Part shown: piece by piece, positions 19,246-27,379 of the stretch
Position numbering within the stretch: position 1 is the first letter of the stretch
Layout: each line of letters begins with the position of its first letter
Source of the DNA: CAYUQT01 sp964596165
GTDB lineage: Bacteria > Planctomycetota > Phycisphaerae > UBA1845 > JAFGLZ01
Direction: 5' to 3'
Length of the DNA stretch: 37,993 bases
NCBI GenBank assembly: GCA_964596165.1
Contig: CAZQTW010000061.1
Location: forward strand, 1 to 37,993
Made by a program: the position numbers and the translations under genes
The notes under the pieces: model-generated
What the model was told of the DNA's origin: nothing
Databases searched by the model: none
What the model saw: only the letters and a program-made list of their open reading frames with translations

Positions 19246-19881
19246 CTACTCTCGGCGACCTTCGGCCGGGGCAGCGGGCGCCGGCATTCGCTCGAGGATC
19301 GTATCAGCCAACCCATACTCCAGGGTCTGCTTGGCGTTCAGCCACAGGTTTCGGTCGCAGTCGGCCTCAATCTGCGCAATGTCCTTCCCTGAGTGACGAG
19401 AAAGGATTCTGTACAGGTCCTTTCGCAGCCGAATGATCTCCTCGGCTTCGATAGCCAGATCGGTCGCCGACGCGTACATCGTCCCACCCAAAAGCGGTTG
19501 GTGCAAGAGGACGCGGCTATTCGGAAGGATGAAGCGTTTGCCGTGCGTTCCGCCCGCCAGCAGAATCGCGCCCATGCTGGCCGACAACCCGATGGAGTAG
19601 GTCGCCACCTCGCACCGCAGGAACTGCATCGTGTCGTAGACAGCCAAACCGGCCGAGACGCTCCCGCCCGGCGAGTTGATGTAGAAGCTGATGTCGGCGC
19701 GGCTGTCCTCATTGCTGAGAAAGAGCATTTGTGCGATCACCACATTGGCGATCGCGTCCGTCACGGGACCCCCCAGGAAGATGATCCGGTCCTTCAGAAG
19801 GCGCGAGTAGATGTCGAACACCCTTTCGCCGCGACCGGTTTCCTCAATGACGTAAGGCACAAGCGTCTGATCGTGAGCCAT
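19246..19881 (-). CDS. clpP: ATP-dependent Clp protease proteolytic subunit (copy next to the lipoprotein)
   Basis: This 211-residue serine peptidase forms the barrel of the Clp protease. Catalytic residues are in place: Ser102 in GLSASMGA, His127 in VLLHQP and Asp176 in DCDRN. Other family features are YSRLLKDRIIFLG, YINSPGGSVSAGLAVYDTMQ and the handle helix AIEAEEIIRLRKDLYRILSR. The nucleophile motif G-L-S-A-S departs from the usual G-x-A-A-S. The start is the ATG at 19881, behind GAGGAATCG; the longer frame adds 26 residues that do not align. It lies 74 bases after the other clpP. Two ClpPs together may form mixed rings, as in actinobacteria and Listeria. No clpX or clpA is in the window. 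Confidence 0.94.
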   Translation of the reverse strand: MAHDQTLVPYVIEETGRGERVFDIYSRLLKDRIIFLGGPVTDAIANVVIAQMLFLSNEDSRADISFYINSPGGSVSAGLAVYDTMQFLRCEVATYSIGLSASMGAILLAGGTHGKRFILPNSRVLLHQPLLGGTMYASATDLAIEAEEIIRLRKDLYRILSRHSGKDIAQIEADCDRNLWLNAKQTLEYGLADTILERMPAPAAPAEGRRE

Positions 19882-19955
19882 GACGATTCCTCGAAATCCG
19901 CCTCGTCGTCGACGAGGTGAGTTGACCGCAGCCGTTCGTTCGAACGAGGGGTACT

Positions 19956-20624
19956 TCACTTCTCACCGGAGGACGGCTTGTCGTTTTCCTTGGAGCTCGA
20001 AGGCGACTTTCCCTTCTTGGGGGCCGACTCGAGAATCTCATCCACCAGGCCGTAAGCCTTGGCCTCCTGTGCATCCATGTACCGATCGCGTTCCGTTTCC
20101 TTCGCGATCTTCTCGGGATCCTGGCCGGTGTGCTTGGACAAGATCCGAACGAGCCGCTTCTTGTCCTTCAGGATTTCCTCGGCCTGGATCTTGATATCCT
20201 CGGCTTGACCGACGATGCCGCCGGCCGGTTGATGCAACATCATCTTGGCGTTCGGCAAGGCGAATCGCTTGCCTGGTGTGCCGGCTCCCAGCAGAAGGGC
20301 CGCGCCGCTTGCGGCGGTACCGATACAGTACGTGGCCACATCGCATGTCAAGAATTGCATCGTGTCGTAAATCGCCAGGGTCTGATCAACGTAGCCGCCC
20401 ATCGAATTGATGTACAGATGAACGTCCAGGTCCCGTTTGTTGGCCTGGAGATAGAGCAGGGCGCCGATAACCCACTCGGTAACCTCGGGCACGATCGGAT
20501 AACCCAGGTAGATGATTCGGTTGTCCAAGAGATGCTGGGCAATCGTCCGTCGGTCGCGATCATCGGCTTGGCGATACTGATTGACCGGCCGAAATTCCCG
20601 TATCAGTCGCGGAATCTCTATCAT
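19956..20624 (-). CDS. clpP: ATP-dependent Clp protease proteolytic subunit (copy next to tig)
   Basis: This 222-residue ClpP has Ser106 in GTAASGAALLL, His131 in KMMLHQPAGG and Asp180 in ERDRYMDAQEAKAYGLVDEI, so the triad is complete. The substrate-binding turn reads YINSMGG where most ClpPs have NSPGG, and the nucleophile loop has GAA where many have MGA. It may therefore play a distinct role from its neighbour. The C-terminus adds a Lys/Ser-rich tail of about 20 residues. The start is the ATG at 20624 behind AGAGGATCCAGGAA; the upstream part of the long frame is a Lys/Arg-rich shadow of the tig tail. It lies 103 bases downstream of tig, the classical tig-clpP order. Confidence 0.94.
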   Translation of the reverse strand: MIEIPRLIREFRPVNQYRQADDRDRRTIAQHLLDNRIIYLGYPIVPEVTEWVIGALLYLQANKRDLDVHLYINSMGGYVDQTLAIYDTMQFLTCDVATYCIGTAASGAALLLGAGTPGKRFALPNAKMMLHQPAGGIVGQAEDIKIQAEEILKDKKRLVRILSKHTGQDPEKIAKETERDRYMDAQEAKAYGLVDEILESAPKKGKSPSSSKENDKPSSGEK

Positions 20625-20727
20625 TTCCTGGATCCTCTTGGTGGGGGAACCCCATGTTCGTGAACCGGCTTCTCTCGTGACGCTCCACTCGCCGCGGGAG
20701 TGGCATGCCTCACCGCTGGTCGATCGC

Positions 20728-22395
20728 CTACGTCTCGTCGGCCATGTCCTCTTTGGCCTTCGAGGTCTTTTTTTTCTTCTTCTTCTCCTCACCGGCCTTC
20801 TTGGCCGGCGTCTTCTTACGTTCCGGCTTCTTTTCCTCGGCCTCTTTCGCCTCGGCCTTCGATGCCTCCGCCTTCTTTCCTTCCTCTTTCTTTCTCTCGC
20901 CCTTCTTTCCCTCGGTCTTCTTTTCCTTGGCCTTGTCTTCCTGCTCGGGGGTGACCTCGGTGATCTGGGCGTCCTCCAGAAGTCGGTCCAGGACCTTGTC
21001 GTCGCGTATACTCAAATACAGCGCCTGAATCGCTCCTCGGTTCGCCAGCTCGTCCCGCACGCGGTCGAAACGCCGACCGGAGCTTCGTGCGATCTGGGCC
21101 ACCTGGCCGTTCAATTCATCCTCGGTTACGTCGATTTCGAACTGCTCCGCCAGTTTCTCCAGAATGAAGAACATCTTCAACTCGACGACCGCCCGCTCCC
21201 GTGCCGTGGTACGGAGCTCGTCCAATTGCTTTTCGATTTCCGCTTCCGGAACACCCTGTCGCTGGAGTTCGATCATCTGTCGGGCGACCACGCGCTCCGT
21301 CTGACGACTGCCCAGAACCGGCGGTATCTCCAGCTTCGTGTTGTCGACCAGGTATTGGCCGACTTGAGCGCGCATGCCCCGTCGGATTTCCTGATCCATG
21401 CGGGACTCCGCCTGGGCCCGAATCATCGTCCTTAGTTCCGAGATGCTCTCAAACCCGTTGGCCCGGGCGAAGTGATCGTCCAACGGAGGCAGGACCAGCC
21501 GTTTGATGTCGTGAATCTTGAGGTTGAACGCCGCCGTCTTGCCGCGATACTCCTCCTTCTCATGATCGTCGGGAACGGTTGCCTCGACGGTCCGCTCCTC
21601 GCCGGCCTTCGCCCCGACCAGGGCCTCGCCGAGCTTCTCCACGATGATCCCTTCGATTCGTGACGGTCGAGCGGCGAATTGGACGTTGGTCTCCTCCTTC
21701 ACGGTTTCGTCGCCGATCACCAGTTTGACATCGGCAACCACCAGGTCGTCCAACTGAATCGTCCCGTCCTCCACGGGATTGAACGATCCCAGCCGCATGC
21801 GGAACCGATCGATTTGGCGATCGACATCCTCGTCGGTGAACTTGATCACGGGCTTTCGAACCGCGATGCCCTTCAGCTCGGGGAGCTCGAACTCCGGTTT
21901 CACCTCGACTTCGCAGGTGAATTCAAGATCGCCTTCCGCCGGGAGCACGATCTTCTCGAGATTCAGGTCCGGGTCGCCCAGGACCTTCATCTCTTGCTTC
22001 TCGACCGCGGCCAGGTATGCTTGGCTCACCACCTGATCCTTGATCAGGTCCTTCACTTCGGTACCGAAGGCCTTCTCGACCAGTCGGCGCGGTGCGCGAC
22101 CTCGACGGAATCCGCGGATGTCTCGCTCCCGTTGGAGCTCCCTGAACTGTTCCTCCAGTCGCTCATCGAGAATCCGGCGGGGCACGGTGACCGTGAGCCT
22201 CTGGCGAAGTGTCCCAATCTCCTCGGTCCGCACCCCGATCGATTCCTTAAGCTTCTTGGACTGTTCCTCCGCGAGTTCCTCCGGCGTCTTCTCGCGCTCC
22301 TCGGCGACCTCGACCGCAGGATCCACCGAGGCCTCTTCCGTCTTCGTCTGATCCTCGTTCTCATTCATCTGACTTGCCTCGGGTTGATCGGTCAT
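20728..22395 (-). CDS. tig: Trigger factor with charged N- and C-terminal extensions
   Basis: This 555-residue ribosome-associated chaperone has the ribosome-binding loop GFRRGRAP (about residues 95-102). A central FKBP-like domain spans about 190-275 (VQLDDLVVADV region to VPDDHEKEEYRGKTAAFNLK), followed by the long helical SurA-like C-domain. E. coli trigger factor is 432 residues. The excess is an acidic N-terminal extension of about 50 residues and a C-terminal tail of about 65 residues made mainly of K, E and A, ending KAKEDMADET. The start ATG at 22395 has AAGGAG nine bases upstream. A promoter lies at 22428-22455. It heads the tig-clpP-clpP run. Confidence 0.93.
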   Translation of the reverse strand: MTDQPEASQMNENEDQTKTEEASVDPAVEVAEEREKTPEELAEEQSKKLKESIGVRTEEIGTLRQRLTVTVPRRILDERLEEQFRELQRERDIRGFRRGRAPRRLVEKAFGTEVKDLIKDQVVSQAYLAAVEKQEMKVLGDPDLNLEKIVLPAEGDLEFTCEVEVKPEFELPELKGIAVRKPVIKFTDEDVDRQIDRFRMRLGSFNPVEDGTIQLDDLVVADVKLVIGDETVKEETNVQFAARPSRIEGIIVEKLGEALVGAKAGEERTVEATVPDDHEKEEYRGKTAAFNLKIHDIKRLVLPPLDDHFARANGFESISELRTMIRAQAESRMDQEIRRGMRAQVGQYLVDNTKLEIPPVLGSRQTERVVARQMIELQRQGVPEAEIEKQLDELRTTARERAVVELKMFFILEKLAEQFEIDVTEDELNGQVAQIARSSGRRFDRVRDELANRGAIQALYLSIRDDKVLDRLLEDAQITEVTPEQEDKAKEKKTEGKKGERKKEEGKKAEASKAEAKEAEEKKPERKKTPAKKAGEEKKKKKKTSKAKEDMADET

Positions 22396-22427
22396 GGCAG
22401 AAGACTCCTTCACTTAGGCACGGCACT

Positions 22428-22455
22428 ATTATCGTCATGCGGGTTGGCTTCTCAA
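22428..22455 (-). promoter_or_regulatory. Sigma-70 promoter for tig
   Basis: On the minus strand, TTGAGA (22455-22450) and GATAAT (22433-22428) are 16 bases apart. This predicts a leader of only about 26 bases, which carries the AAGGAG site. Confidence 0.6.
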
Positions 22456-22681
22456 GACAATGAGGCCCACCATCCAACCGTCGGCCAGACGTTTTGTTCA
22501 GAACCCGGACCGACAGCTCGATGATGGGCCCACATTCTTCCGCCCAACCGCGGCCAACGCCTGGCACCCGACTGACCGGTATCCCGCGGATGGGTATGGT
22601 TGTTAGCCTGGATGCCTTGGTCGTGGCGACTCGACGGTCAGTGGCCGACCGCCTGCATCCAGCCCTCTTCCCACGCCTGAC

Positions 22682-22754
22682 AGCGGGCGATGAGATTCGA
22701 ACTCACGACAACCACGTTGGCAACGTGGTGCTCTACCAACTGAGCTACGCCCGC
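22682..22754 (-). tRNA. tRNA-Gly (anticodon GCC)
   Basis: The minus strand folds as a complete cloverleaf. The acceptor stem GCGGGCG/CGCCCGC closes it, the D-arm holds AGCTCAGTTGGTAGAGC, and the anticodon stem CCACG/CGTGG encloses the loop TTGCCAA with anticodon GCC. The T-arm contains GTTCGAATC. The discriminator base is U, usual for bacterial glycine tRNAs. CCA is not encoded. It lies upstream of tig on the same strand, with its own promoter. Confidence 0.97.
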
Positions 22755-22780
22755 GAACTTCTCTCCACCGCCAACCCAGT

Positions 22781-22809
22781 AGAATATACGCTGCCCGTCC
22801 GGTTTTCAA
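22781..22809 (-). promoter_or_regulatory. Promoter for tRNA-Gly
   Basis: On the minus strand, TTGAAA (22809-22804) and TATTCT (22786-22781) are 17 bases apart, placing transcription start about 20 bases before the tRNA 5' end. Confidence 0.7.
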
Positions 22810-23472
22810 GCCCCATTTCCGCCGTCCAAACGCGAATTGACGACAATTGGGCTCGGGGTTCCCACGCCCCCCAGGCTCCCCGACGCCGGCAACGATCGGT
22901 AGGGACGACGAATCGCCTCACGCCCGCCATCCCGCGCGATCACCGTAGTTCTTGCGTGTTTGACGTGAGGCGCATGGATAGGGGCAAGCGATGCTCCCAA
23001 ACCGCTCCGGCCTCGAAGGGCCAAAATGAGAAGATCGAGGCGGATAAACGAAGGTGCCGTCAGACCTGGCACGCCCAGCGTCCGACGGCACCATGACCAC
23101 GAAAAAAAATCTCCCCAGCCGGAAGCACCGGCCGGCCCGCCCCACGCGGGCCATTGGCATATGAAGATGGCTCACGTCGCCGACACCCCGCCGGCCGCCC
23201 GTCATTCGCCCCCCACAGGGCTGTTCGGAACGCGGTCAAACCCCCGTTCGACCGGACGCCACTAAACGTACGATTTGGTCCGGAGCCGGTCAAATAGACG
23301 AGACGGGGCATTCCTCGGTATGATCGCAAGTGGCGGATGATCGGTGACTTGGCCTGACGCGCATTCCGTGGACGGTGACAATCTTGGAAATCCACGACGC
23401 TATCGGGTCATCTTGTTTTCCCTCATGAACAGCTTTACGCTTGGTCGGTGCATTCAAGGAAAGGCGCCACGC
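22810..23472. other. Long intergenic region with strong inverted repeats
   Basis: I see no gene in this stretch of more than 650 bases. It contains two clear palindromes. GGTGCCGTC/GACGGCACC (23053-23061 and 23084-23092) is a perfect 9-bp stem with a 22-base loop, followed by eight A residues on the plus strand. GGCCCGC/GCGGGCC (around 23132-23150) is a 7-bp stem with a 5-base loop. Neither is followed by a T-run in the direction of a gene that needs termination. They may belong to an unrecognised structured RNA or to repeat debris. Confidence 0.45.
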
Positions 23473-25728
23473 ATGTCCAATCGACTCCTCCCGGCGGTCT
23501 TGTTACCGGTACTAACCGGGGTCTCCGTGCAGGCAATCGGCGCAGCGGGGGCGACAACGGAATCCTTCGACGTCGTTTGGGACTCGCCGAGCGAAGATTC
23601 ATCGGGGTCGATGCCCATCGGGAACGGCGATATCGGACTCAATGTGTGGGTTGAACAAGGCGGCGATCTGCTCTTCTACATCGGCAAAACCGACGCGTGG
23701 GATGAGAACGCGCGTCTGGTCAAGCTCGGACGCATTCGCATTGCGATTTCACCGAATCCGTTCGCCAAAGGCGCGCCTTTCCGACAACAGCTCGATCTTC
23801 AGCGGGGCGCCGTCGAGGTTGTCGCAGGCAAACCGAATTCTCAGGTTGCGGTGCGCGTGTGGGTGGATGCCAACCAACCGGTGATCCGCGTCGAGGTTTC
23901 GGCGCAGCAGGATGTCGCCGTCCGCGCGAGTCTGGAGATCTGGCGAACCGCTGAGCGAAGGCTGACCGGCAAAGAGCTCTTCAGTGCATACGGTATGGAC
24001 GGAAGTCCGAACCCCGTGGTCGTGCACGCCGATACCGTCCTTCCGATCGGTCAGGACCGGATCGTGTGGCATCACCGCAACCCGGCGTCCGTCTGGCCCG
24101 CGACGATGAAGTTGCAGGGATTGGAAAGCTGGATGGCCGGCACCACGGACCCGCTGCTGCATCGTACGTTCGGCGGCGTCGTCAAGGGTGAAGGGCTGAT
24201 GGCCGAGGGCCCGATGTCACTCGCGTCAAAGACCCAAAAAAGGAATCACGTCGTCTCCATCTACGTCTTGACGGCGCAGACCTCCACACCGCAAGAGTGG
24301 GTCGAGCGCATCAACAAGACGATGGCCGAGATCGACGCGGTGGGTCTGGACAAGGCCCGAGCGTCCCATCAGGCATGGTGGCAGGCCTTCTGGGACCGGA
24401 GTTACGTCCGTCTTTCGGGTCATGCGGAGCGTCAACGGATCGCCCAGGCCTATGCCCTTCAGCGGTTCATCAGCGCCTGCGCGGGTCGCGGGGCCTATCC
24501 GATCAAATTCAACGGCTCCATCTTCACCGTGGATTCCCGCGAGGCCGGTGAGCGATTCGATGCCGATTACCGTCGCTGGGGCGGACCTTACTGGTTCCAG
24601 AACACCCGGTTGCCGTACTGGCCGATGCTGGGGTCGGGCGACTACGAGATGATGCGGCCCTTGTTCAAGATGTTCCTGGACATCCTGCCGATGGCCACGG
24701 CGCGGACGCGGATCTACTTCGGGCATGAAGGGGCGTTCTTTCCCGAGACGCAGTACTTCTGGGGCGCCTATGCCAACGACAACTACGGCTGGGATCGCAA
24801 GGGCAAGCCGGTCTCGCATGTCGACAACACGTACATCCGCTGGTATTGGTCGGGCGGTCTCGAACTAACGGCAATGATGGTGGATTACCATGCACATACG
24901 CAGGACCGCGAATTCGTCAAGTCAACCCTGCTGCCGTTGGCGGAGGCCATTCTGACGTTCTATGACAAGCACTACGCCAGGGACGACAACGGCAAAGTCC
25001 TCTTCAAACCGGCCCAGGCGCTGGAAACATGGCAGAATGTCGTCAACCCGCTGCCGGAAATCGTCGGGCTCAGGTTCGTCATCGACGGGTTGACGGCGTT
25101 GCCGGAAGGACTTGTGAGCGAGCAGCAACGCACGACCTGGGTTCGTTTGCGCGGCGAGCTGCCCCCGATTCCGACGACGCAGATTTCCGGAAAGACGACC
25201 CTGGCGCCGGCCGAGAAGATCCTCGGGCCGATCGCCAACAGCGAGAATCCGGAACTCTACGCGATCTTTCCCTACCGCCTCTTCGGCGTCACCAAGCCCG
25301 ATCTCGAGCTGGCGCGGCTGACCTTCGCGCATCGTCGCCACAAGGGCAACAACGGTTGGCAACAGGATGACACCCAGGCCGCCTTTCTGGGCTTGGCGGC
25401 CGAGGCGAGTCAGAGGGTTGGCCGGCGGCTGGCGAGCAAGAATCCCGGCAGCCGGTTCCCCGCGTTTTGGGGACCCAACTTCGACTGGATCCCCGACCAA
25501 GACCACGGCTGCAACGGCCTGATGGCGCTGCAAACAATGCTGCTCCAGGCCGAAGGCCGCAAGATCCTCCTCTTTCCGGCCTGGCCGAAAGACTGGGACG
25601 TCGAGTTCAAGCTGCATGCCCCGCTGCAGACCACGGTGGAGTGCGCCTATCGCGGCGGCAGGATCGATCGCCTCACCGTCACGCCCGAAAGCCGAGCGCA
25701 GGACGTAATCACAATCGATCCGCAGTAA
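23473..25728 (+). CDS. Exported DUF5703 / six-hairpin glycoside-hydrolase-like protein
   Basis: This 751-residue protein has a signal peptide ending near AIGA (residues 1-25). The N-terminal beta-sandwich carries SMPIGNGDIGLNVWVEQGGD and FYIGKTDAWDENARLVKLGR, the hallmark of DUF5703 and of the GH95-type N-domain. A helical catalytic-like barrel follows (about 330-680) with GRGAYPIKFNGSIFTVD, GGPYWFQNTRLPYWPMLGSG, YFGHEGAFFPETQYFWG and NNGWQQDDTQAAFLGLAAEA. The closing beta-domain includes LFPAWPKDWDVEFKLHAPLQ. It probably acts on plant or algal polysaccharide outside the cytoplasm, but substrate and catalytic residues are not established for this group. The ATG at 23473 follows AGGAAAGG; the longer frame adds 43 residues without a signal peptide. 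Confidence 0.82.
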   Translation: MSNRLLPAVLLPVLTGVSVQAIGAAGATTESFDVVWDSPSEDSSGSMPIGNGDIGLNVWVEQGGDLLFYIGKTDAWDENARLVKLGRIRIAISPNPFAKGAPFRQQLDLQRGAVEVVAGKPNSQVAVRVWVDANQPVIRVEVSAQQDVAVRASLEIWRTAERRLTGKELFSAYGMDGSPNPVVVHADTVLPIGQDRIVWHHRNPASVWPATMKLQGLESWMAGTTDPLLHRTFGGVVKGEGLMAEGPMSLASKTQKRNHVVSIYVLTAQTSTPQEWVERINKTMAEIDAVGLDKARASHQAWWQAFWDRSYVRLSGHAERQRIAQAYALQRFISACAGRGAYPIKFNGSIFTVDSREAGERFDADYRRWGGPYWFQNTRLPYWPMLGSGDYEMMRPLFKMFLDILPMATARTRIYFGHEGAFFPETQYFWGAYANDNYGWDRKGKPVSHVDNTYIRWYWSGGLELTAMMVDYHAHTQDREFVKSTLLPLAEAILTFYDKHYARDDNGKVLFKPAQALETWQNVVNPLPEIVGLRFVIDGLTALPEGLVSEQQRTTWVRLRGELPPIPTTQISGKTTLAPAEKILGPIANSENPELYAIFPYRLFGVTKPDLELARLTFAHRRHKGNNGWQQDDTQAAFLGLAAEASQRVGRRLASKNPGSRFPAFWGPNFDWIPDQDHGCNGLMALQTMLLQAEGRKILLFPAWPKDWDVEFKLHAPLQTTVECAYRGGRIDRLTVTPESRAQDVITIDPQ

Positions 25729-26017
25729 CTGTCCGACAGCGGCTGCCCGGGCTCAACACGAAGGCGGCGGTCGAAGATGCGTTGGCGACCGCAGCCGGTG
25801 CGTGGGACGGCCTCTTGCATCGCCCGGAACGATTCTCGCGGCAAGACAACGTCGATGTCCAAAGCCATGCGCGGCTCACCGCCGTCAAGCAGGGCGCCCG
25901 GTGATGACGTGGGGCCCCTCACAATCGTTGAACCGGCCGACGAGCGCGAGCGACACGGCCCGCTTGTCCTGGGGCAGATCGGCCCGCAAGACGAGGGGGC
26001 CGGCGGCATGTTGAGCC
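25729..26017. other. Intergenic region, possible decayed minus-strand coding sequence
   Basis: No intact gene is present. On the minus strand two adjoining frames read like protein: one with AAGPLVLRADLPQDKRAVSL and ALVGRFNDCEGPHVITGRP, ending at a stop at 25886-25884, and a second continuing with GGEPRMALDIDVVLPRESFR. A frameshifted remnant could explain this. The plus strand also reads fairly well here, so the call is weak. Confidence 0.25.
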
Positions 26018-26047
26018 TTGACGGATTCGACCGGGGGGATGTATAAT
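26018..26047 (+). promoter_or_regulatory. Near-consensus sigma-70 promoter of the metal-responsive cluster
   Basis: TTGACG (26018-26023) and a perfect TATAAT (26042-26047) are separated by 18 bases. Transcription should begin near 26054, inside the palindrome described next, about 60 bases before the first start codon. Confidence 0.8.
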
Positions 26048-26062
26048 GCAAATGATTCGCAT
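26046..26062 (+). promoter_or_regulatory. Zur/Fur-family operator overlapping the promoter
   Basis: ATGCAAATGATTCGCAT is a palindrome around a central G, with seven of eight base pairs matched. The flanking TATA...TATA extends the symmetry to 26042-26065. The core TGNAAATGATTNNCA closely resembles Zur operators described in actinobacteria and the general Fur-family 7-1-7 pattern. It begins at the end of the -10 box, so a bound repressor would block RNA polymerase. The link to zinc comes from box similarity and the His/Cys content of the downstream genes. Confidence 0.6.
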
Positions 26063-26115
26063 ATAGGCGGGTCGGGTCTGTTTCAGATCGTCCCGCCGAG
26101 TGTGGGGTGCGTGTG

Positions 26116-26397
26116 ATGAGGCGCCTGGTTCCCTTACTGAGCCTTGCGGCCTTCCTGGTCCTGACCACCGGCCTGGCGCAGGTCGTCCACCTTCATCAGG
26201 CCGAGACAAACCACCACGCCGACGATTGCGGTCTGTGCGCCATGCTGGTCGGCGGCAAGGTGGCCGTGACGCTTACTCCCGATCCGTGCGTGTCCGGCCG
26301 GACCGAAGGCGCAATCCATGTACCGGCGCCGACCGACGATCCCGTCGTCGTCTTCTCAAACCCCTGCATCAGCTTACGAGGCCCGCCGCTCGTTTGA
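26116..26397 (+). CDS. Small exported His/Cys protein (paralogue of the gene at 28707)
   Basis: This 93-residue protein is the first gene after the operator. It has a hydrophobic leader (RLVPLLSLAAFLVLTTGL) directly followed by metal-ligand-like residues: H25, H27, H33, H34, then C38-G-L-C41-A. The order H-x7-H-x4-CGLCA recurs with identical spacing in the product of the gene at 28707. Small secreted proteins with His residues followed by CxxC occur in DUF2946-like families of unknown role; membership here is tentative. The rest is Pro/Val-rich with two further Cys. The ATG at 26116 follows GTGGGG; an in-frame GTG at 26107 would add three residues. It could bind a metal ion or act in its delivery outside the cytoplasm; this is inference. 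Confidence 0.6.
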   Translation: MRRLVPLLSLAAFLVLTTGLAQVVHLHQAETNHHADDCGLCAMLVGGKVAVTLTPDPCVSGRTEGAIHVPAPTDDPVVVFSNPCISLRGPPLV

Positions 26398-26647
26398 TTG
26401 CCCCATGCGACACCGATTCCGCGCCCGCTTGACCGCCGTTGCGGACGGTCTGTTCACGGTCGCACGTGCCTATCCGCTCTCTGACGGTCGCGGCTGGGAT
26501 GGGTGGCGCAAGACGCGCGTACATCCATTCAGGCCGCAGTGAGCGGCCCAATAGGTTTCTCCCTCATGCAGGTCCGACGACGAAGGCTCCCCATTCTCCG
26601 GACCCCTTCCTCGCGACGGACCGGCCGTTGACAACGGGAGGCCTGCA

Positions 26648-27352
26648 ATGAAGCGAGCCTGCTTCACGCTGATTGAACTCCTGGTCGTTGTGGCCATCAT
26701 CGCGATGCTGATCGCAATGCTGATACCCGCCCTGAGCCGCGCGCGGGACCAAGCCAAGGCAGCGGTCTGCCTGAGCAATCTGCGACAGATGGGCCTGGCG
26801 CTGACCGTGTACGCGGCCGATTTCAGGGAGCAATTACCGCCCAGTTCCTGCCATTTCAGCCAGGAAAAGGATAAGGAAAAGTGGTGGTTGTACTGCCTCC
26901 AACCCTACTCCAAGACACGGTTGCTCTATCGGTGTCCGAGCGACAAGAGCAAGGACTTTCTGGACTGGGACTCACCGCCGCCGTTCGCTGAATGGAAAAA
27001 CTACCGCTTGGCCAGCTTCGTCACCAACGGACTGGTGGAGGACATGGTCCACGGCCAGATGGGCCGAATCCCCCGGCCGGCGGACGTGATCTACGTCGCG
27101 GAGCTTGCCGAGGGAAGCAACTTCAACAATGTGGACCACCTCCATGTGGAGGATTGGGGATTCGGCGGGGATCCCAACAACGACATTGCCCGGAAGAGGC
27201 ACTCGGGCCGTTCGCACTACCTCTTCGTCGACGCCCACGTGGCGGCGATGAAGCTCGTCGAGACCTGGGAACCCAATGTCGTGAACCTGTGGAACCCCGC
27301 GGAGGCCCCGGCCTGGTCCATACCCGAAATCGAGGAACATCATCACGAGTGA
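26648..27352 (+). CDS. Type II pseudopilin-like protein with His-rich C-terminus
   Basis: This 234-residue protein has the prepilin N-terminal cleavage/methylation motif, KRAC followed by FTLIELLVVVAIIAMLIAML. A spine SRARDQAKAAVCLSNLRQMG leads into a globular domain. The C-terminal part has ARKRHSGRSHYLFVDAHVAA, equivalent to the H-x9-D-G/A region common in planctomycete pseudopilins. Two features are unusual. The residue before the cleavage site is Cys instead of the normal Gly. The protein ends in EIEEHHHE, and also contains VDHLHVEDW, giving possible metal ligands. The ATG at 26648 follows GGGAGG. It lies 250 bases after the small His/Cys gene, with no clear promoter between. Its placement inside this cluster suggests a surface assembly or substrate-capture role; this is inference. 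Confidence 0.82.
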   Translation: MKRACFTLIELLVVVAIIAMLIAMLIPALSRARDQAKAAVCLSNLRQMGLALTVYAADFREQLPPSSCHFSQEKDKEKWWLYCLQPYSKTRLLYRCPSDKSKDFLDWDSPPPFAEWKNYRLASFVTNGLVEDMVHGQMGRIPRPADVIYVAELAEGSNFNNVDHLHVEDWGFGGDPNNDIARKRHSGRSHYLFVDAHVAAMKLVETWEPNVVNLWNPAEAPAWSIPEIEEHHHE

Positions 27353-27379
27353 CAGACTCGTGCAAAGGAGATGATTCTC

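Noticed and set aside
20581..22524. Plus-strand frames rich in Leu/Phe/Ser opposite tig
   Set aside because: They mirror the Lys/Glu codons of trigger factor and only mimic hydrophobic segments.
23093..23135. T8 tract near a GC-rich stem, read on the minus strand as a terminator
   Set aside because: The T-run is eight bases from a weak 5-bp stem, and no minus-strand gene lies upstream to terminate.
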